From assembly GCA_029212425.1 (NCBI GenBank), contig JARGNC010000020.1:1-22570 (forward strand): DNA of 22,570 bases. The letters run 5' to 3'. The DNA is from Phycisphaerales bacterium (GTDB lineage: Bacteria; Planctomycetota; Phycisphaerae; Phycisphaerales; UBA1924). The position numbers were made by a program, and so were the translations under genes. Below, piece after piece: positions 14,629 through 22,509 of this stretch (its first letter is position 1; each line of letters opens with the position of its first letter). A model generated the notes under the pieces. It had not been told where the DNA came from. It was given only the letters and a program-made list of their open reading frames with translations, and made no database searches.

Positions 14629-14864
14629 TGGATCCCTTTCTTCTGTTACCTGTCGATACGGATGTGATCGATCAAGGATTCACTTATTTTTGTACCGCAG
14701 AACTGGATAGAGGCTGACATGACATTTAGAAAAACCGAGTAAATCGCTGTTTATTGCATGAAATCGATGCTGGTTTGGCAAATTACCGCAGCAAAGTCAG
14801 TTCGTGTGCACATTTCCGGTCTTCGTGTGAAAGTGCTTCAGAACACCAACACAAGGAGAAAATG
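14629..14864. promoter_or_regulatory. Divergent intergenic region (TPR gene / secreted protein gene)
   Basis: About 235 bases separate the TPR gene from the divergent secreted-protein gene and should contain both promoters. The frame of the secreted protein stays open back to 14754, but that part lacks a ribosome site and coding character. I found no convincing -35/-10 pair or operator repeat, only AT-rich stretches near 14685-14695 and 14728-14760. Confidence 0.35.
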
Positions 14865-15380
14865 ATGAAGAACACTCGAAGAAACTTGGCCATGATCGTG
14901 CTGGGATCATCAGCTGTAATTGGCGGCCTTGCACCGGTTGCAAACGCCGAAAGTGATGTGCGAATTTCATACAGCAGTTCATCGCATCGGTCATCACACT
15001 CGTATTCAAACTCCGCAACCGCCGGCGTATTGGTCATTAACGGTCGTAGATACACGATTAGTTCTCGATCCAGTATCAGCCGTCAGATACTCCGGGCTTT
15101 CCATCGGTCAGGGTATGACGCTTCGGTCGTTCGAGGGTGTGTGGTGGTTTGTTACGACCCATGTGATACTCCGCGTGTGAGTTGGCTGAGTCGAGGTTAC
15201 AGCGGATCAATCTTCCAAGATGACGACCGATTGACATTCTCATGGAACCGGATTCAGCATATATACCGATCCTCATGGAACAGTCATTCGAGAAGCCATC
15301 GGAACAGCTGGAATGACCGGTTCTACAAGAAACATCGGTATGATCCTCGTCGGAGAAACAATCGCCGATGGTGTGATTGA
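14865..15380 (+). CDS. Secreted Ser/Arg/Tyr-rich protein of unknown function
   Basis: A 171-residue protein I do not recognise. AAGGAG (14853-14858) lies 6 bases before the ATG at 14865; an ATG at 14862 is next to it and may also serve. A Sec signal peptide is clear: MKNTRRN, a hydrophobic run, then APVANA with cleavage after residue 28. A Ser/His/Tyr-rich linker (about 35-50) leads to a compact middle part with VLVINGRRYTISSRSSIS and CVVVCYDPC. The last 45 residues are very rich in Arg, Trp, Ser and Asn. Four Cys (92, 96, 100, 170) could form disulfides, fitting an outer location near an exported redoxin gene. A strong terminator follows. The high basic charge suggests binding to cell-surface polymers or nucleic acid, but this is speculation. 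Confidence 0.7.
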   Translation: MKNTRRNLAMIVLGSSAVIGGLAPVANAESDVRISYSSSSHRSSHSYSNSATAGVLVINGRRYTISSRSSISRQILRAFHRSGYDASVVRGCVVVCYDPCDTPRVSWLSRGYSGSIFQDDDRLTFSWNRIQHIYRSSWNSHSRSHRNSWNDRFYKKHRYDPRRRNNRRWCD

Positions 15381-15409
15381 AATATTGCTGCGAGAACCTG
15401 TGTTTCATT

Positions 15410-15432
15410 GCCCGGATGACCGGGCTTTTTTT
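15410..15432 (+). terminator. Strong intrinsic terminator after the secreted-protein gene
   Basis: GCCCGG (15410-15415) pairs with CCGGGC (15420-15425) around the tetraloop ATGA and is followed by seven T residues (15426-15432). It starts 30 bases after the stop at 15380 and should separate this gene from the FMN reductase gene. Confidence 0.88.
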
Positions 15433-15444
15433 GTGCGGTACAAT
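15416..15444 (+). promoter_or_regulatory. Candidate promoter of the FMN reductase gene, overlapping the terminator
   Basis: ATGACC (15416-15421, four of six matches to TTGACA) and TACAAT (15439-15444, five of six to TATAAT) are 17 bases apart. Transcription would start near 15451, about 22 bases before the ATG. The -35 lies in the loop and right arm of the preceding terminator. Confidence 0.4.
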
Positions 15445-15472
15445 GAGCCTCACCTAACTGAAAGGTACACCT

Positions 15473-16051
15473 ATGTCCAAAGATATCCGGATCGGTCTCA
15501 TCAGTGGTTCATTGAGAAAGGCCTCGTTCAATACGCAACTCGTTCAGTATGTCGGCAAACGTGCGAAAGAGTTGGGTGGGGTCGAACTGGTCACGATTGA
15601 CCTCAATCAGCTGGATCTACCGATGTTCTCGGAAGACCTTGAAACTGATGGTCTTCCTCAGTCAGCATTGGACCTCAAAGAGTTGATGATCTCTTGCGAT
15701 GCGTTCCTGATCTCCACACCTGAGTACAACGGATCGATTTCCGGTGCATTGAAGAATGCGATCGACTGGGCATCGCGTTCGAATGGAGACGAACCTTCCT
15801 TAGCGTGTTTCAAGGGCAAGGTATGCGGATTGCTCGCGGCATCCCCTGGTGGCTTGGGTGGTTTGAGAGGCATGCGGCATGTGCGACAAATCTTGACTCA
15901 GTTGCAGACTTTCGTCATTCCGCAGGAATATGCATTGGGATCGGCGCACCAAGCATTTGATGAGAATTCTGATCTCAAAGATGAGAAGGCCGCGAGTTTT
16001 GCAGCATCTGTTGGTGCAGAAACTGTTCGGGTTTGTCAAAAACTCAAATAA
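15473..16051 (+). CDS. NADPH-dependent FMN reductase family protein
   Basis: A 192-residue flavodoxin-like enzyme expected to use NAD(P)H to reduce FMN, quinones, metals or azo compounds in the cytoplasm. The FMN phosphate loop GLISGSLRKASFN at the N-terminus and the STPEYNGSISGALKNAIDW motif (about residues 82-100) are diagnostic of the family. Later, LLAASPGGLGGLRGMRHVRQ also contacts flavin in relatives. Length is normal. AAAGG at 15461-15465 precedes the ATG by 7 bases. It stands alone as a transcription unit: a terminator lies upstream and the gene meets hutI tail to tail, their coding ends overlapping by 8 bases. The physiological substrate cannot be read from the sequence. Confidence 0.93.
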   Translation: MSKDIRIGLISGSLRKASFNTQLVQYVGKRAKELGGVELVTIDLNQLDLPMFSEDLETDGLPQSALDLKELMISCDAFLISTPEYNGSISGALKNAIDWASRSNGDEPSLACFKGKVCGLLAASPGGLGGLRGMRHVRQILTQLQTFVIPQEYALGSAHQAFDENSDLKDEKAASFAASVGAETVRVCQKLK

Positions 16052-17255
16052 CCTCACCGTTACAAACAACGAGGTCCACATGCGAACCTCCAAACTCATA
16101 TCCGAGTTGGCGTTCATCAGTGTGTCTGAGTAAGACCAGATCTGCTCGCATGCCGGGACGAACTTGGCCAGTGTCTGCGAAGCCCAGTAGATTGGCTGCG
16201 TTTGTCGTGCATGCAGTGATCGCTTCCGCAGCTGTAACACCTAGGTGCCGTACAGCGAGAGCGATGCTCATTGGCATCGATAGGCATGGTGCAGATCCGG
16301 GATTGGCATTGGTGGCGATGACGAGTGCTCCCCCTGCGTCAATGAAGGATCTCCCATCAGCGTATCTCGCATCAACATGGAATCCAGAGCAGGGGAGCAT
16401 GACCCCCATCGTATTTGATTGAGCAAGATGGGTGAGTGCTTCAGGTGTACTTGCTTCGAGGTGATCAACACTCAGGGCTCCGAGTTGAACCGCTTCTTCG
16501 AGCATCCCGAGTGCGTTGAACTGATCTGCATGGATTCGCAGCGGATGGCCAAGCTCTGCCGCGGCTTCAAACAAACGAACCGTCTCGCTGACGCTCCAAG
16601 CGCCTTCCTCCGTATATGCATCAATGGTGATCCCTGGATAGCGTTCATGAACTGCAGGGAGTGTCTCGTTGATTGTTTGTTCGACAAAGTGCTGGGTTTG
16701 AGGGTCTTTGGCATGTCCGATACACGCGGTGGGCGAAATTCTTCCAGGCCATATTCGATCTGCAGCGGAGATCGCATCGAGCATTTTCAGTTCGTCAGCT
16801 GTTGTTAAACCATATCCTGATTTGATCTCGCAAGCGGTTGTCCCCTCTCGAAGCATGGAGTCGAGACGGTTGAGGAGAGTCCGGGTGAGTTCTTCGACAC
16901 TCGCTTCGCGTACTGCACGCACCGTAGACATGATCCCGCCGCCACTCTTCAGGATTTCGAGGTAGGTCGCCCCCCGTTGTTTCTGTTCCCATTCATCGAG
17001 TCGGTCCCCAGCCCAGCAAGCATGCGTGTGTGCGTCAACAAACGCGGGCATGAGAACGCGTCCTTTCGCATCGATGACCTGTGTTTCAAGAGTAGGTGTA
17101 TGTGAATCACCGACTGATTTGATCTTGCCATCGCTGATCAAAACTGAGGCGTGCTCAACCGGCGAGAGTTCACACATCGCTCTACCGCGTCTTGGAAGGT
17201 TGCCTTCAGACATTGTCAAAATACGAGCGTTGCTGATCAGGATCGATTGTGTCAT
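16044..17255 (-). CDS. hutI: Imidazolonepropionase
   Basis: A 403-residue amidohydrolase, third step of histidine degradation: it hydrolyses 4-imidazolone-5-propionate to N-formimidoylglutamate. I start at the ATG at 17255 (MTQSILISNARILT), which has GGAGAGA upstream and overlaps the hutG stop by 4 bases; the frame is open to 17327. Family motifs are clear: FVDAHTHACWAGD (metal HxH), KSGGGIMSTVRAVREAS, EIKSGYGL, IGHAKDP, RIHADQFNALG and VDHLEAS. Near the end, ATNANPGSAP stands where the family normally has ATDxNPGS, so the usual metal-binding Asp is Asn316 (codon AAT). The rest looks intact, and its place in a full hut operon argues for the HutI role. Other substrates in the family cannot be excluded. 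Confidence 0.92.
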   Translation of the reverse strand: MTQSILISNARILTMSEGNLPRRGRAMCELSPVEHASVLISDGKIKSVGDSHTPTLETQVIDAKGRVLMPAFVDAHTHACWAGDRLDEWEQKQRGATYLEILKSGGGIMSTVRAVREASVEELTRTLLNRLDSMLREGTTACEIKSGYGLTTADELKMLDAISAADRIWPGRISPTACIGHAKDPQTQHFVEQTINETLPAVHERYPGITIDAYTEEGAWSVSETVRLFEAAAELGHPLRIHADQFNALGMLEEAVQLGALSVDHLEASTPEALTHLAQSNTMGVMLPCSGFHVDARYADGRSFIDAGGALVIATNANPGSAPCLSMPMSIALAVRHLGVTAAEAITACTTNAANLLGFADTGQVRPGMRADLVLLRHTDERQLGYEFGGSHVDLVVCNGEVI

Positions 17256-18130
17256 GATGATCTCTCCGAAAACCCTCGCAAGAAGGTCAGGAACATCAAA
17301 GCCGCTAATCTCGCGGTTCGGTTGCAATGGTCATTCGGTGGTGAGAGTTCCATGATGTCAAAGCACCGGACATCCGGATTTGAACCAGCAGACTGGATCC
17401 ATTGGGACATGGCAGTAGGATTGGTGCCACATGGATTCAGAGCACTGACCCCTGGCGCAAAGCTGGCATCAAAGGTGTCGAGATCGAGCGAGACGAAGGT
17501 GTCAACCTTTGGCCAAGGATCGGTTGGGCGTGAAGTTGTATCAATTCGGCCGCCGTGAGCTTGGAACCACTCGACATGCTCACGGCTATTACTCATTGGG
17601 TCAAACCCATGTATCCGTAAACTGTTTGCGGCATTGGTTTCGATCAGTTTGCGGAACGGCATGCCTGATCCATCAGTTTCACGGACATCGAGATGCGGAT
17701 CAAAGTAGACGCCGTTCATCGGACCAAACTTGTTTGCGACTGCTCGAACGAACGGAAAGGTGAGATCGTGGCCGCCACCAATCGCGATCGGAAAGAGATT
17801 CAAATCCAGAATCGATTCAACAGCTTCTGTAACTCGGTCATGGGTTGCGTGGATGTTGCTTGGGATGACATCAACATTCCCAGCATCAAACACTGTTGGC
17901 CAGTCCCATTCTGCAGGTTTGGATACCCCCATCCCAGCTAGGGCGGCTCTGAAAGCCACAGGCCCGTCTTTCGCTCCAGGGCGTCCGTTGTTTAGGGCTA
18001 CTCCTGTGTCATCGGGGAGACCGATGAGCGCGATTTTGCACCCATCCGGATCAGAACGAATGAGCGATGCAAACTTGGTCTTTGGGATATTCGGACACCA
18101 CTTATGCGTGGTGAGATGTGGGAGATGCAT
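17252..18130 (-). CDS. hutG: Formimidoylglutamase, arginase/ureohydrolase family
   Basis: A 292-residue binuclear manganese enzyme that hydrolyses N-formimidoylglutamate to glutamate and formamide, the last step of this hut route. The metal motifs of the arginase family are all present: GGGHD (first His ligand), FDPHLDVRETDGSGMPFR (Asp-x-His-x-Asp) and SLDLDTFDASFAPGVSALNP (Asp-x-Asp). It is a little shorter than typical HutG (about 310-320). GAGGA at 18140-18136 lies before the ATG at 18130, and the gap to the hutU stop is only 15 bases. Its TGA overlaps the hutI ATG. The family also includes arginase and agmatinase; the hut context makes formimidoylglutamase by far the likeliest. No hutF is visible, so the one-step formamide route is implied. 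Confidence 0.9.
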   Translation of the reverse strand: MHLPHLTTHKWCPNIPKTKFASLIRSDPDGCKIALIGLPDDTGVALNNGRPGAKDGPVAFRAALAGMGVSKPAEWDWPTVFDAGNVDVIPSNIHATHDRVTEAVESILDLNLFPIAIGGGHDLTFPFVRAVANKFGPMNGVYFDPHLDVRETDGSGMPFRKLIETNAANSLRIHGFDPMSNSREHVEWFQAHGGRIDTTSRPTDPWPKVDTFVSLDLDTFDASFAPGVSALNPCGTNPTAMSQWIQSAGSNPDVRCFDIMELSPPNDHCNRTARLAALMFLTFLRGFSERSS

Positions 18131-18145
18131 TTGTATCCTCTGCTT

Positions 18146-19891
18146 TCACGCCATTGGGATATCAACACTTTGGTCTCTGCCGCATTGAATGGCGTCTTCG
18201 TATCCAGCATCTGCGTGACGGAAGATTCCCATCATTGGGTCATTCCGAAGTACACGCGCAAGCCGATCCGCAGCTTCTGGGGTGCCATCGGCGACGATGA
18301 CTTGTCCAGCATGTTGCGAGAATCCGATGCCAACCCCGCCGCCGTGGTGGAAACTCACCCAGCTTGCACCTGACGCGATGTTTGCAGCAAAGTTCAGCAG
18401 CGGCCAATCAGACACGGCATCGGTGCCATCCTTCATTGATTCGGTTTCACGGTTCGGAGATGCGACGGAGCCGCAATCGAGGTGGTCACGACCGATCACG
18501 ATTGGTGCGGAGACGGCACCGGATTGGACCATGTTATTAAACAGCAATCCAGCTTTATCACGCTCTCCAAGTCCGAACCAACAGATGCGGCAAGGGAGTC
18601 CTTGGAATGCGAACCTTGGTTCGCAGTTGGCGAAATCTTGATTCAGAAGTGCTTCAGGATTTTTATGACAACCAAGAATCCATTGATGGAGTCGCTCGTT
18701 GTAACCGCCGTCTTCCTTCGGAAACAGTTGGAGAAGTGCATAGTCCGTTTTGTAGATGTCAATCGGGTCACCTGAGAGTGCACACCAGCGGAATGGACCG
18801 CGCCCAAGGCAAAACTGGGGGCGGATGTATGCAGGAACAAATCCAGGGAAAGAGAATGCGTCCTTGAATCCTTCATCAAATGCTCGTTGGCGGATGTTGT
18901 TGCCATAGTCGAAGGTGACAGACCCGAGTCTTTGAAGTGTGACCATGGCTTCAACATGGCGACGCATCGAAGCGAGGGCAAGCTTTTGGTAGTCAGCAGC
19001 GTTCGCTTCGCGTGCTTCGATGGACTGTTCGTGTGTGTATTCGATTGGGCAGTATCCCTGCAGTGGATCGTGTGCGCTGGTTTGGTCGGTAAGCGTATCG
19101 GGGATGATGCCACGCTCGATCAATCGTTCAAGAAGGGTGATCGAGTTCCCGCACCATCCTACAGAGGTCGCCGATTTCTGTGATTTCAGTTCTACAGCGC
19201 GATCAATCGCGGCATCGAGGTCACCAACGAGCTCGTCCAAGTAATCATCGTCAAGTCTGCGTTGGAGTCGGGACTGGTCGACATCTGCGATCAGGCAAGT
19301 CCCGCCGTTCAGTGTAATCGAGAGAGGCTGCGCACCTCCCATGCCACCACATCCTCCGGTTACATTGAGGGTGCCTGCGAGCGTGCCTCCGAAGTTCATC
19401 CTCGCGCATTCCGCGTAGGTTTCAAAGGTTCCTTGAAGAATGCCTTGTGTTCCAATGTAGATCCATGACCCTGCAGTCATTTGGCCGTACATCATGAGTC
19501 CCTTGGAGGAAAGCTCGTCGAAATGCTCCTGTGTGGACCAGTGGGGAACAAGATTTGAATTCGCGATCATGACTCGTGGTGCATCCTTGTGAGTTTGGAT
19601 GACACCGACCGGCTTTCCGGATTGCACAAGAAGCGATTCATCGGGCTTGAGCCGTTTGAGCGTTGTGATGATCGCGTCGTAAGCTTCCCATGATCGGGCC
19701 GCTTGGCCTCGTCCACCGTAGACGATGAGGGATTCCGGGTGCTCTGCGACTTCTGGATCTAGGTTGTTCATCAGCATTCGCATCGCGGCTTCGGTCTGCC
19801 AAGTCGAGCAGGTTCGCTCGGAACCTCGCGGTGCGCGGATGGTTCGGTTTTGGGGCTCAGGAATGAGTGAAGATGCTTGGATTGTGCTCAT
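18146..19891 (-). CDS. hutU: Urocanate hydratase (urocanase)
   Basis: A 581-residue NAD-dependent cytoplasmic enzyme, second step of histidine degradation, turning urocanate into 4-imidazolone-5-propionate. It is slightly longer than the usual 550-560 residues. Conserved blocks include LIVYGGRGQAARSWEAY, SGKPVGVIQTH, TAGSWIYIGTQGILQGTFET, and LNVTGGCGGMGGAQPLS (the NAD-binding glycine-rich segment). Further on are VGWCGNSITLLERL, FDYGNNIRQRA, FPGFVPAYIRPQFC, GRDHLDCGSVASPNRETESM and WVSFHHGGGVGIGFSQHAG. I see no classic ribosome site before the ATG at 19891, so translation may depend on coupling to hutH, 27 bases upstream. All expected regions are present and the gene looks intact. Confidence 0.96.
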   Translation of the reverse strand: MSTIQASSLIPEPQNRTIRAPRGSERTCSTWQTEAAMRMLMNNLDPEVAEHPESLIVYGGRGQAARSWEAYDAIITTLKRLKPDESLLVQSGKPVGVIQTHKDAPRVMIANSNLVPHWSTQEHFDELSSKGLMMYGQMTAGSWIYIGTQGILQGTFETYAECARMNFGGTLAGTLNVTGGCGGMGGAQPLSITLNGGTCLIADVDQSRLQRRLDDDYLDELVGDLDAAIDRAVELKSQKSATSVGWCGNSITLLERLIERGIIPDTLTDQTSAHDPLQGYCPIEYTHEQSIEAREANAADYQKLALASMRRHVEAMVTLQRLGSVTFDYGNNIRQRAFDEGFKDAFSFPGFVPAYIRPQFCLGRGPFRWCALSGDPIDIYKTDYALLQLFPKEDGGYNERLHQWILGCHKNPEALLNQDFANCEPRFAFQGLPCRICWFGLGERDKAGLLFNNMVQSGAVSAPIVIGRDHLDCGSVASPNRETESMKDGTDAVSDWPLLNFAANIASGASWVSFHHGGGVGIGFSQHAGQVIVADGTPEAADRLARVLRNDPMMGIFRHADAGYEDAIQCGRDQSVDIPMA

Positions 19892-19918
19892 GGGAGGTCT
19901 CGGTTTGGTCTTGCAGGG

Positions 19919-21445
19919 TCAGAGCGTAAACTTAAACTGATCAGCACGGATGAGATGCTCGATTGCTGCGATGTCTGGTGCTGGGGATCGGTCTTCGGTT
20001 AAGGGGGGAACAACGCTGCGGATAATTTCTATAGCAGATTCCACACGATCACCAGATCGATGCGGGCGATGGGCCTCGATGCCCTCCGCTGAGCAGAGCA
20101 GTTCTGCGGCGATGACAGATCTCGCCAGTTGTACTGCCCTCGCCGCTTTGGCAGCACTGCGTGGTCCAAATGAGTTGTAATCTTCCATCCCAGCGCAAGT
20201 CGAGAGATTGACTACGCTCGAAGGGTTTGCGAGACCGACAAGTTCATTGCAGACAGAAGCCGCTGCGTATTGAACAATCATGAAGCCCGACATCACACCT
20301 GGTTTGGGGCTCATGAAAGCACGGAGGTTGGATTCAGGGTCAAAGACCGACAGGATGTGGTACATCCGTCGTTCTGCAATCCCAGCGAGGTGGGCAATCC
20401 CGATAGCCAAAGTATCGAGAGGAATCGCGACTGGCATGCCATGGAAACATCCCGCAGAAACAATGTCGGGGACATCCGAACCCGTTTCAAAGATGAGAGG
20501 GTTGTCTGTAACTGCTCCAAGCTCGAAGTTGAGGCTGGTTTGGCATGATCTGAATGAATCCAGTACCGAACCGAATACCAAAGGCGCACAGCGGAATGAA
20601 TATGGGTCTTGCACACGCGGGTCATTCTCAGCGTGTGAAGTAACGATGGTACTGCCCTCCAATAAGGACCGCATCGTTGATGCGACTTCTGCAGCCCCGG
20701 GTTGATTCCGGGCAACATAAACCCTCTGATCGAGGTATCCATGCGATGCTCGTGCGGCGTCGATGGACATTGCATTGGCAACAAGTGCTGCATCGACCAG
20801 TTGGTTGAGGTCCTGCTCAATCAGTGCAAATCGAGCGGTCATCAAGTGTGTTCCATTGATGAGGGCGAGTCCCTCTTTCGCTTGGAGATTCAAAGGCTGC
20901 AGGTTTGCGAGCGAAAGGGCTTCGATACCGGGTTTGATGGTGTTGTTGATAATCGCTTGCCCTTCGCCGATCATCACTTCTGTTATATGAGCGAGTGGAG
21001 CAAGGTCCCCAGAAGCTCCAACCGAACCCAGCTCTGGAACAATGGGTGTGATTCCTGCGTTGAGCATACTGAGAATATGTGTGACGACTTCAACCCGAAC
21101 ACCAGATCGTGCTCTAGATAGTGAGCACGCGAGCACGAACATCATCCCCCTGACGACTTCAGACTCAAGCGGCTCCCCGATCCCCGCTGCGTGGGACCTG
21201 ATGAGATTTCGTTGCAGATTTTCTAGGTCATCTTGTTCGATACTCTTGTTTGCGAGTGAGCCGAACCCGGTATTGATGCCGTAGTGGGGGAGCCCGTCAT
21301 TGAGCACAGATTCGAGTCCGGCTCGGCACTGTGCAATCTGTGATTTGGATGCATCCGAGAGGTGGACCTTTGCATGGTTTCTTGCAACAGAAACGACCAT
21401 CGCGGGGGTCAGGGTCATTTCTGGTGAGATGGTGATCGTTTCCAT
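19919..21445 (-). CDS. hutH: Histidine ammonia-lyase (histidase)
   Basis: A 508-residue enzyme that removes ammonia from L-histidine to give urocanate, the first and committed step of the operon. The motif GSVGASGDLAPLAH carries Ala144-Ser145-Gly146, which in this family cyclise without help to form the MIO electrophile. Other hallmarks are YGINTGFGSLANKSIEQDDL, NLIRSHAAGIGEPL, KEGLALINGTHLMTA, QDPYSFRCAPLVFGSV, ELGAVTDNPLIF and the C-terminal NLSTCAGMEDYNSFGP. Length matches known histidases (about 510). It is the first gene of hutH-U-G-I. The start at 21445 lacks a strong ribosome site. A very weak extended -10-like TGATATAGG on the minus strand (about 21496-21488) is the only promoter hint. 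Confidence 0.96.
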   Translation of the reverse strand: METITISPEMTLTPAMVVSVARNHAKVHLSDASKSQIAQCRAGLESVLNDGLPHYGINTGFGSLANKSIEQDDLENLQRNLIRSHAAGIGEPLESEVVRGMMFVLACSLSRARSGVRVEVVTHILSMLNAGITPIVPELGSVGASGDLAPLAHITEVMIGEGQAIINNTIKPGIEALSLANLQPLNLQAKEGLALINGTHLMTARFALIEQDLNQLVDAALVANAMSIDAARASHGYLDQRVYVARNQPGAAEVASTMRSLLEGSTIVTSHAENDPRVQDPYSFRCAPLVFGSVLDSFRSCQTSLNFELGAVTDNPLIFETGSDVPDIVSAGCFHGMPVAIPLDTLAIGIAHLAGIAERRMYHILSVFDPESNLRAFMSPKPGVMSGFMIVQYAAASVCNELVGLANPSSVVNLSTCAGMEDYNSFGPRSAAKAARAVQLARSVIAAELLCSAEGIEAHRPHRSGDRVESAIEIIRSVVPPLTEDRSPAPDIAAIEHLIRADQFKFTL

Positions 21446-21502
21446 ACTTGATTGTGGGCAGGCAAAGCGGATTCGTCCACTCTCAGACCTATATCATGGA
21501 TC
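21446..21502. promoter_or_regulatory. Divergent control region between hutH and the CtlX-type gene
   Basis: Only 57 bases separate the two opposite start codons, so the promoters must overlap the genes' 5' ends. The repeated ATCATG/GATCATG at 21493-21505 could be an operator half-site, but it includes the ATG of the CtlX-type gene. No clear HutC or HutP-like site is seen and no regulator gene is next to the operon. Confidence 0.35.
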
Positions 21503-22447
21503 ATGAACTTCCAATTGATCCCAGAACGATTCCAGACTGCTAATCGCGTGTTGATGATCCGTCCGCTTTCGTTTGGTTATCATTCGCAAGCCGCTCAGAG
21601 CAATGCGTTTATGAATCAGCCCGAAGGCGATGATTCGAAAGTTTCAGTTGAAGCCCAAAGCGAGTTTGATGGTTTGGTCCGTGCGTTACGAGAATCAGGG
21701 GTGGAAGTGCTGGTGTATCAGGATGAGCGAGGGCTCCCTGATTGTGTATTCCCGAATAACTGGATGAGCTGGCATACGCCGCAGGATAGCGAGCAGGTGG
21801 TCATCACATACCCGATGTGTAATGAACTCCGAAGGGCAGAACGATCCAGCGATGTACTTGATGTGCTGTGTTCCGGTGTTGGTGGGGTTGGGCACCTGGA
21901 TTTGAGTGGTCTCGAGGAGGACAGCGAGATCCTTGAAGGGACTGGTTCGTTGGTACTCGACCGGGTTCAAGGGGTCGCGTATGGATGTGTGTCTCCGAGG
22001 ACGACGGAGTCAGCTGTCGAATCATGGTGTGATGAAACGGGGTATTCCGCATTCCTGTTTCGAGCATCCGATCGAGATGGCGAACCGATATACCACACGA
22101 ATGTCGTCATGAGCGTTGGATCCAAACTGGCGGTGGTCTGCGATGAATCCATAGCGGATCTCGAAGAGCGAGAGAATCTGATTGGCATGCTGCAGCAAAA
22201 CCATCGGACTGTGATTCGGATCACCATGGAGCAGATGAGGTCATTCTGCGGCAATATCCTTGAACTCGTCGATCAGGACTCAAACACCATCTTTGCGATG
22301 TCTTCAAGAGCATTCGCTGGGTTTACTGCTCAACAGCAGCAGGTCATGAGGCAACTCGGAAAGATCGTACATGTCCCGATTCCAACCATCGAGAATGTTG
22401 GGGGCGGGAGCGTCCGCTGTATGATTGCAGAGGTTGGCAGGACCTGA
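21503..22447 (+). CDS. ctlX: CtlX-type hydrolase (arginine deiminase/amidinotransferase superfamily)
   Basis: A 314-residue protein of the guanidino-group modifying superfamily, close to the CtlX group (citrulline utilisation hydrolase). The fold's conserved residues are visible: CVFPNNWMSWH (substrate-binding Asn region, Asp just before), LEGTGSLVLDR, His198 in YHTNVVMSVG, then MRSFCGNILELVD, and finally Cys306 in GGGSVRC, the catalytic nucleophile. The ATG at 21503 (MNFQLIPERF) is preferred; the frame is open to 21452, but that part has no conserved residues and would run close to the hutH start. It is divergent from the hut operon, which fits a shared role in recovering nitrogen from amino acids. 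The exact substrate (citrulline, arginine or a derivative) is not settled by sequence. Confidence 0.85.
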   Translation: MNFQLIPERFQTANRVLMIRPLSFGYHSQAAQSNAFMNQPEGDDSKVSVEAQSEFDGLVRALRESGVEVLVYQDERGLPDCVFPNNWMSWHTPQDSEQVVITYPMCNELRRAERSSDVLDVLCSGVGGVGHLDLSGLEEDSEILEGTGSLVLDRVQGVAYGCVSPRTTESAVESWCDETGYSAFLFRASDRDGEPIYHTNVVMSVGSKLAVVCDESIADLEERENLIGMLQQNHRTVIRITMEQMRSFCGNILELVDQDSNTIFAMSSRAFAGFTAQQQQVMRQLGKIVHVPIPTIENVGGGSVRCMIAEVGRT

Positions 22448-22476
22448 ACCTAGATTGCACGCGAATAGCGAGGTTT

Positions 22477-22509
22477 CCGGGTCGGTTTGATCCGGATCGT
22501 GCATCATTT
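22477..22509 (+). terminator. Possible weak terminator after ctlX
   Basis: CCGGGTC (22477-22483) pairs with GATCCGG (22489-22495), including one G-T pair, around a 5-base loop. TTTT comes only 10 bases later (22506-22509), so this is a weak candidate. The rest of the sequence to the right edge shows no gene start I can support. Confidence 0.3.

Noticed and set aside
14754..14861. Extended N-terminus of the secreted Ser/Arg-rich protein
   Set aside because: The extension would bury the signal peptide; AAGGAG just before 14862/14865 marks the real start.
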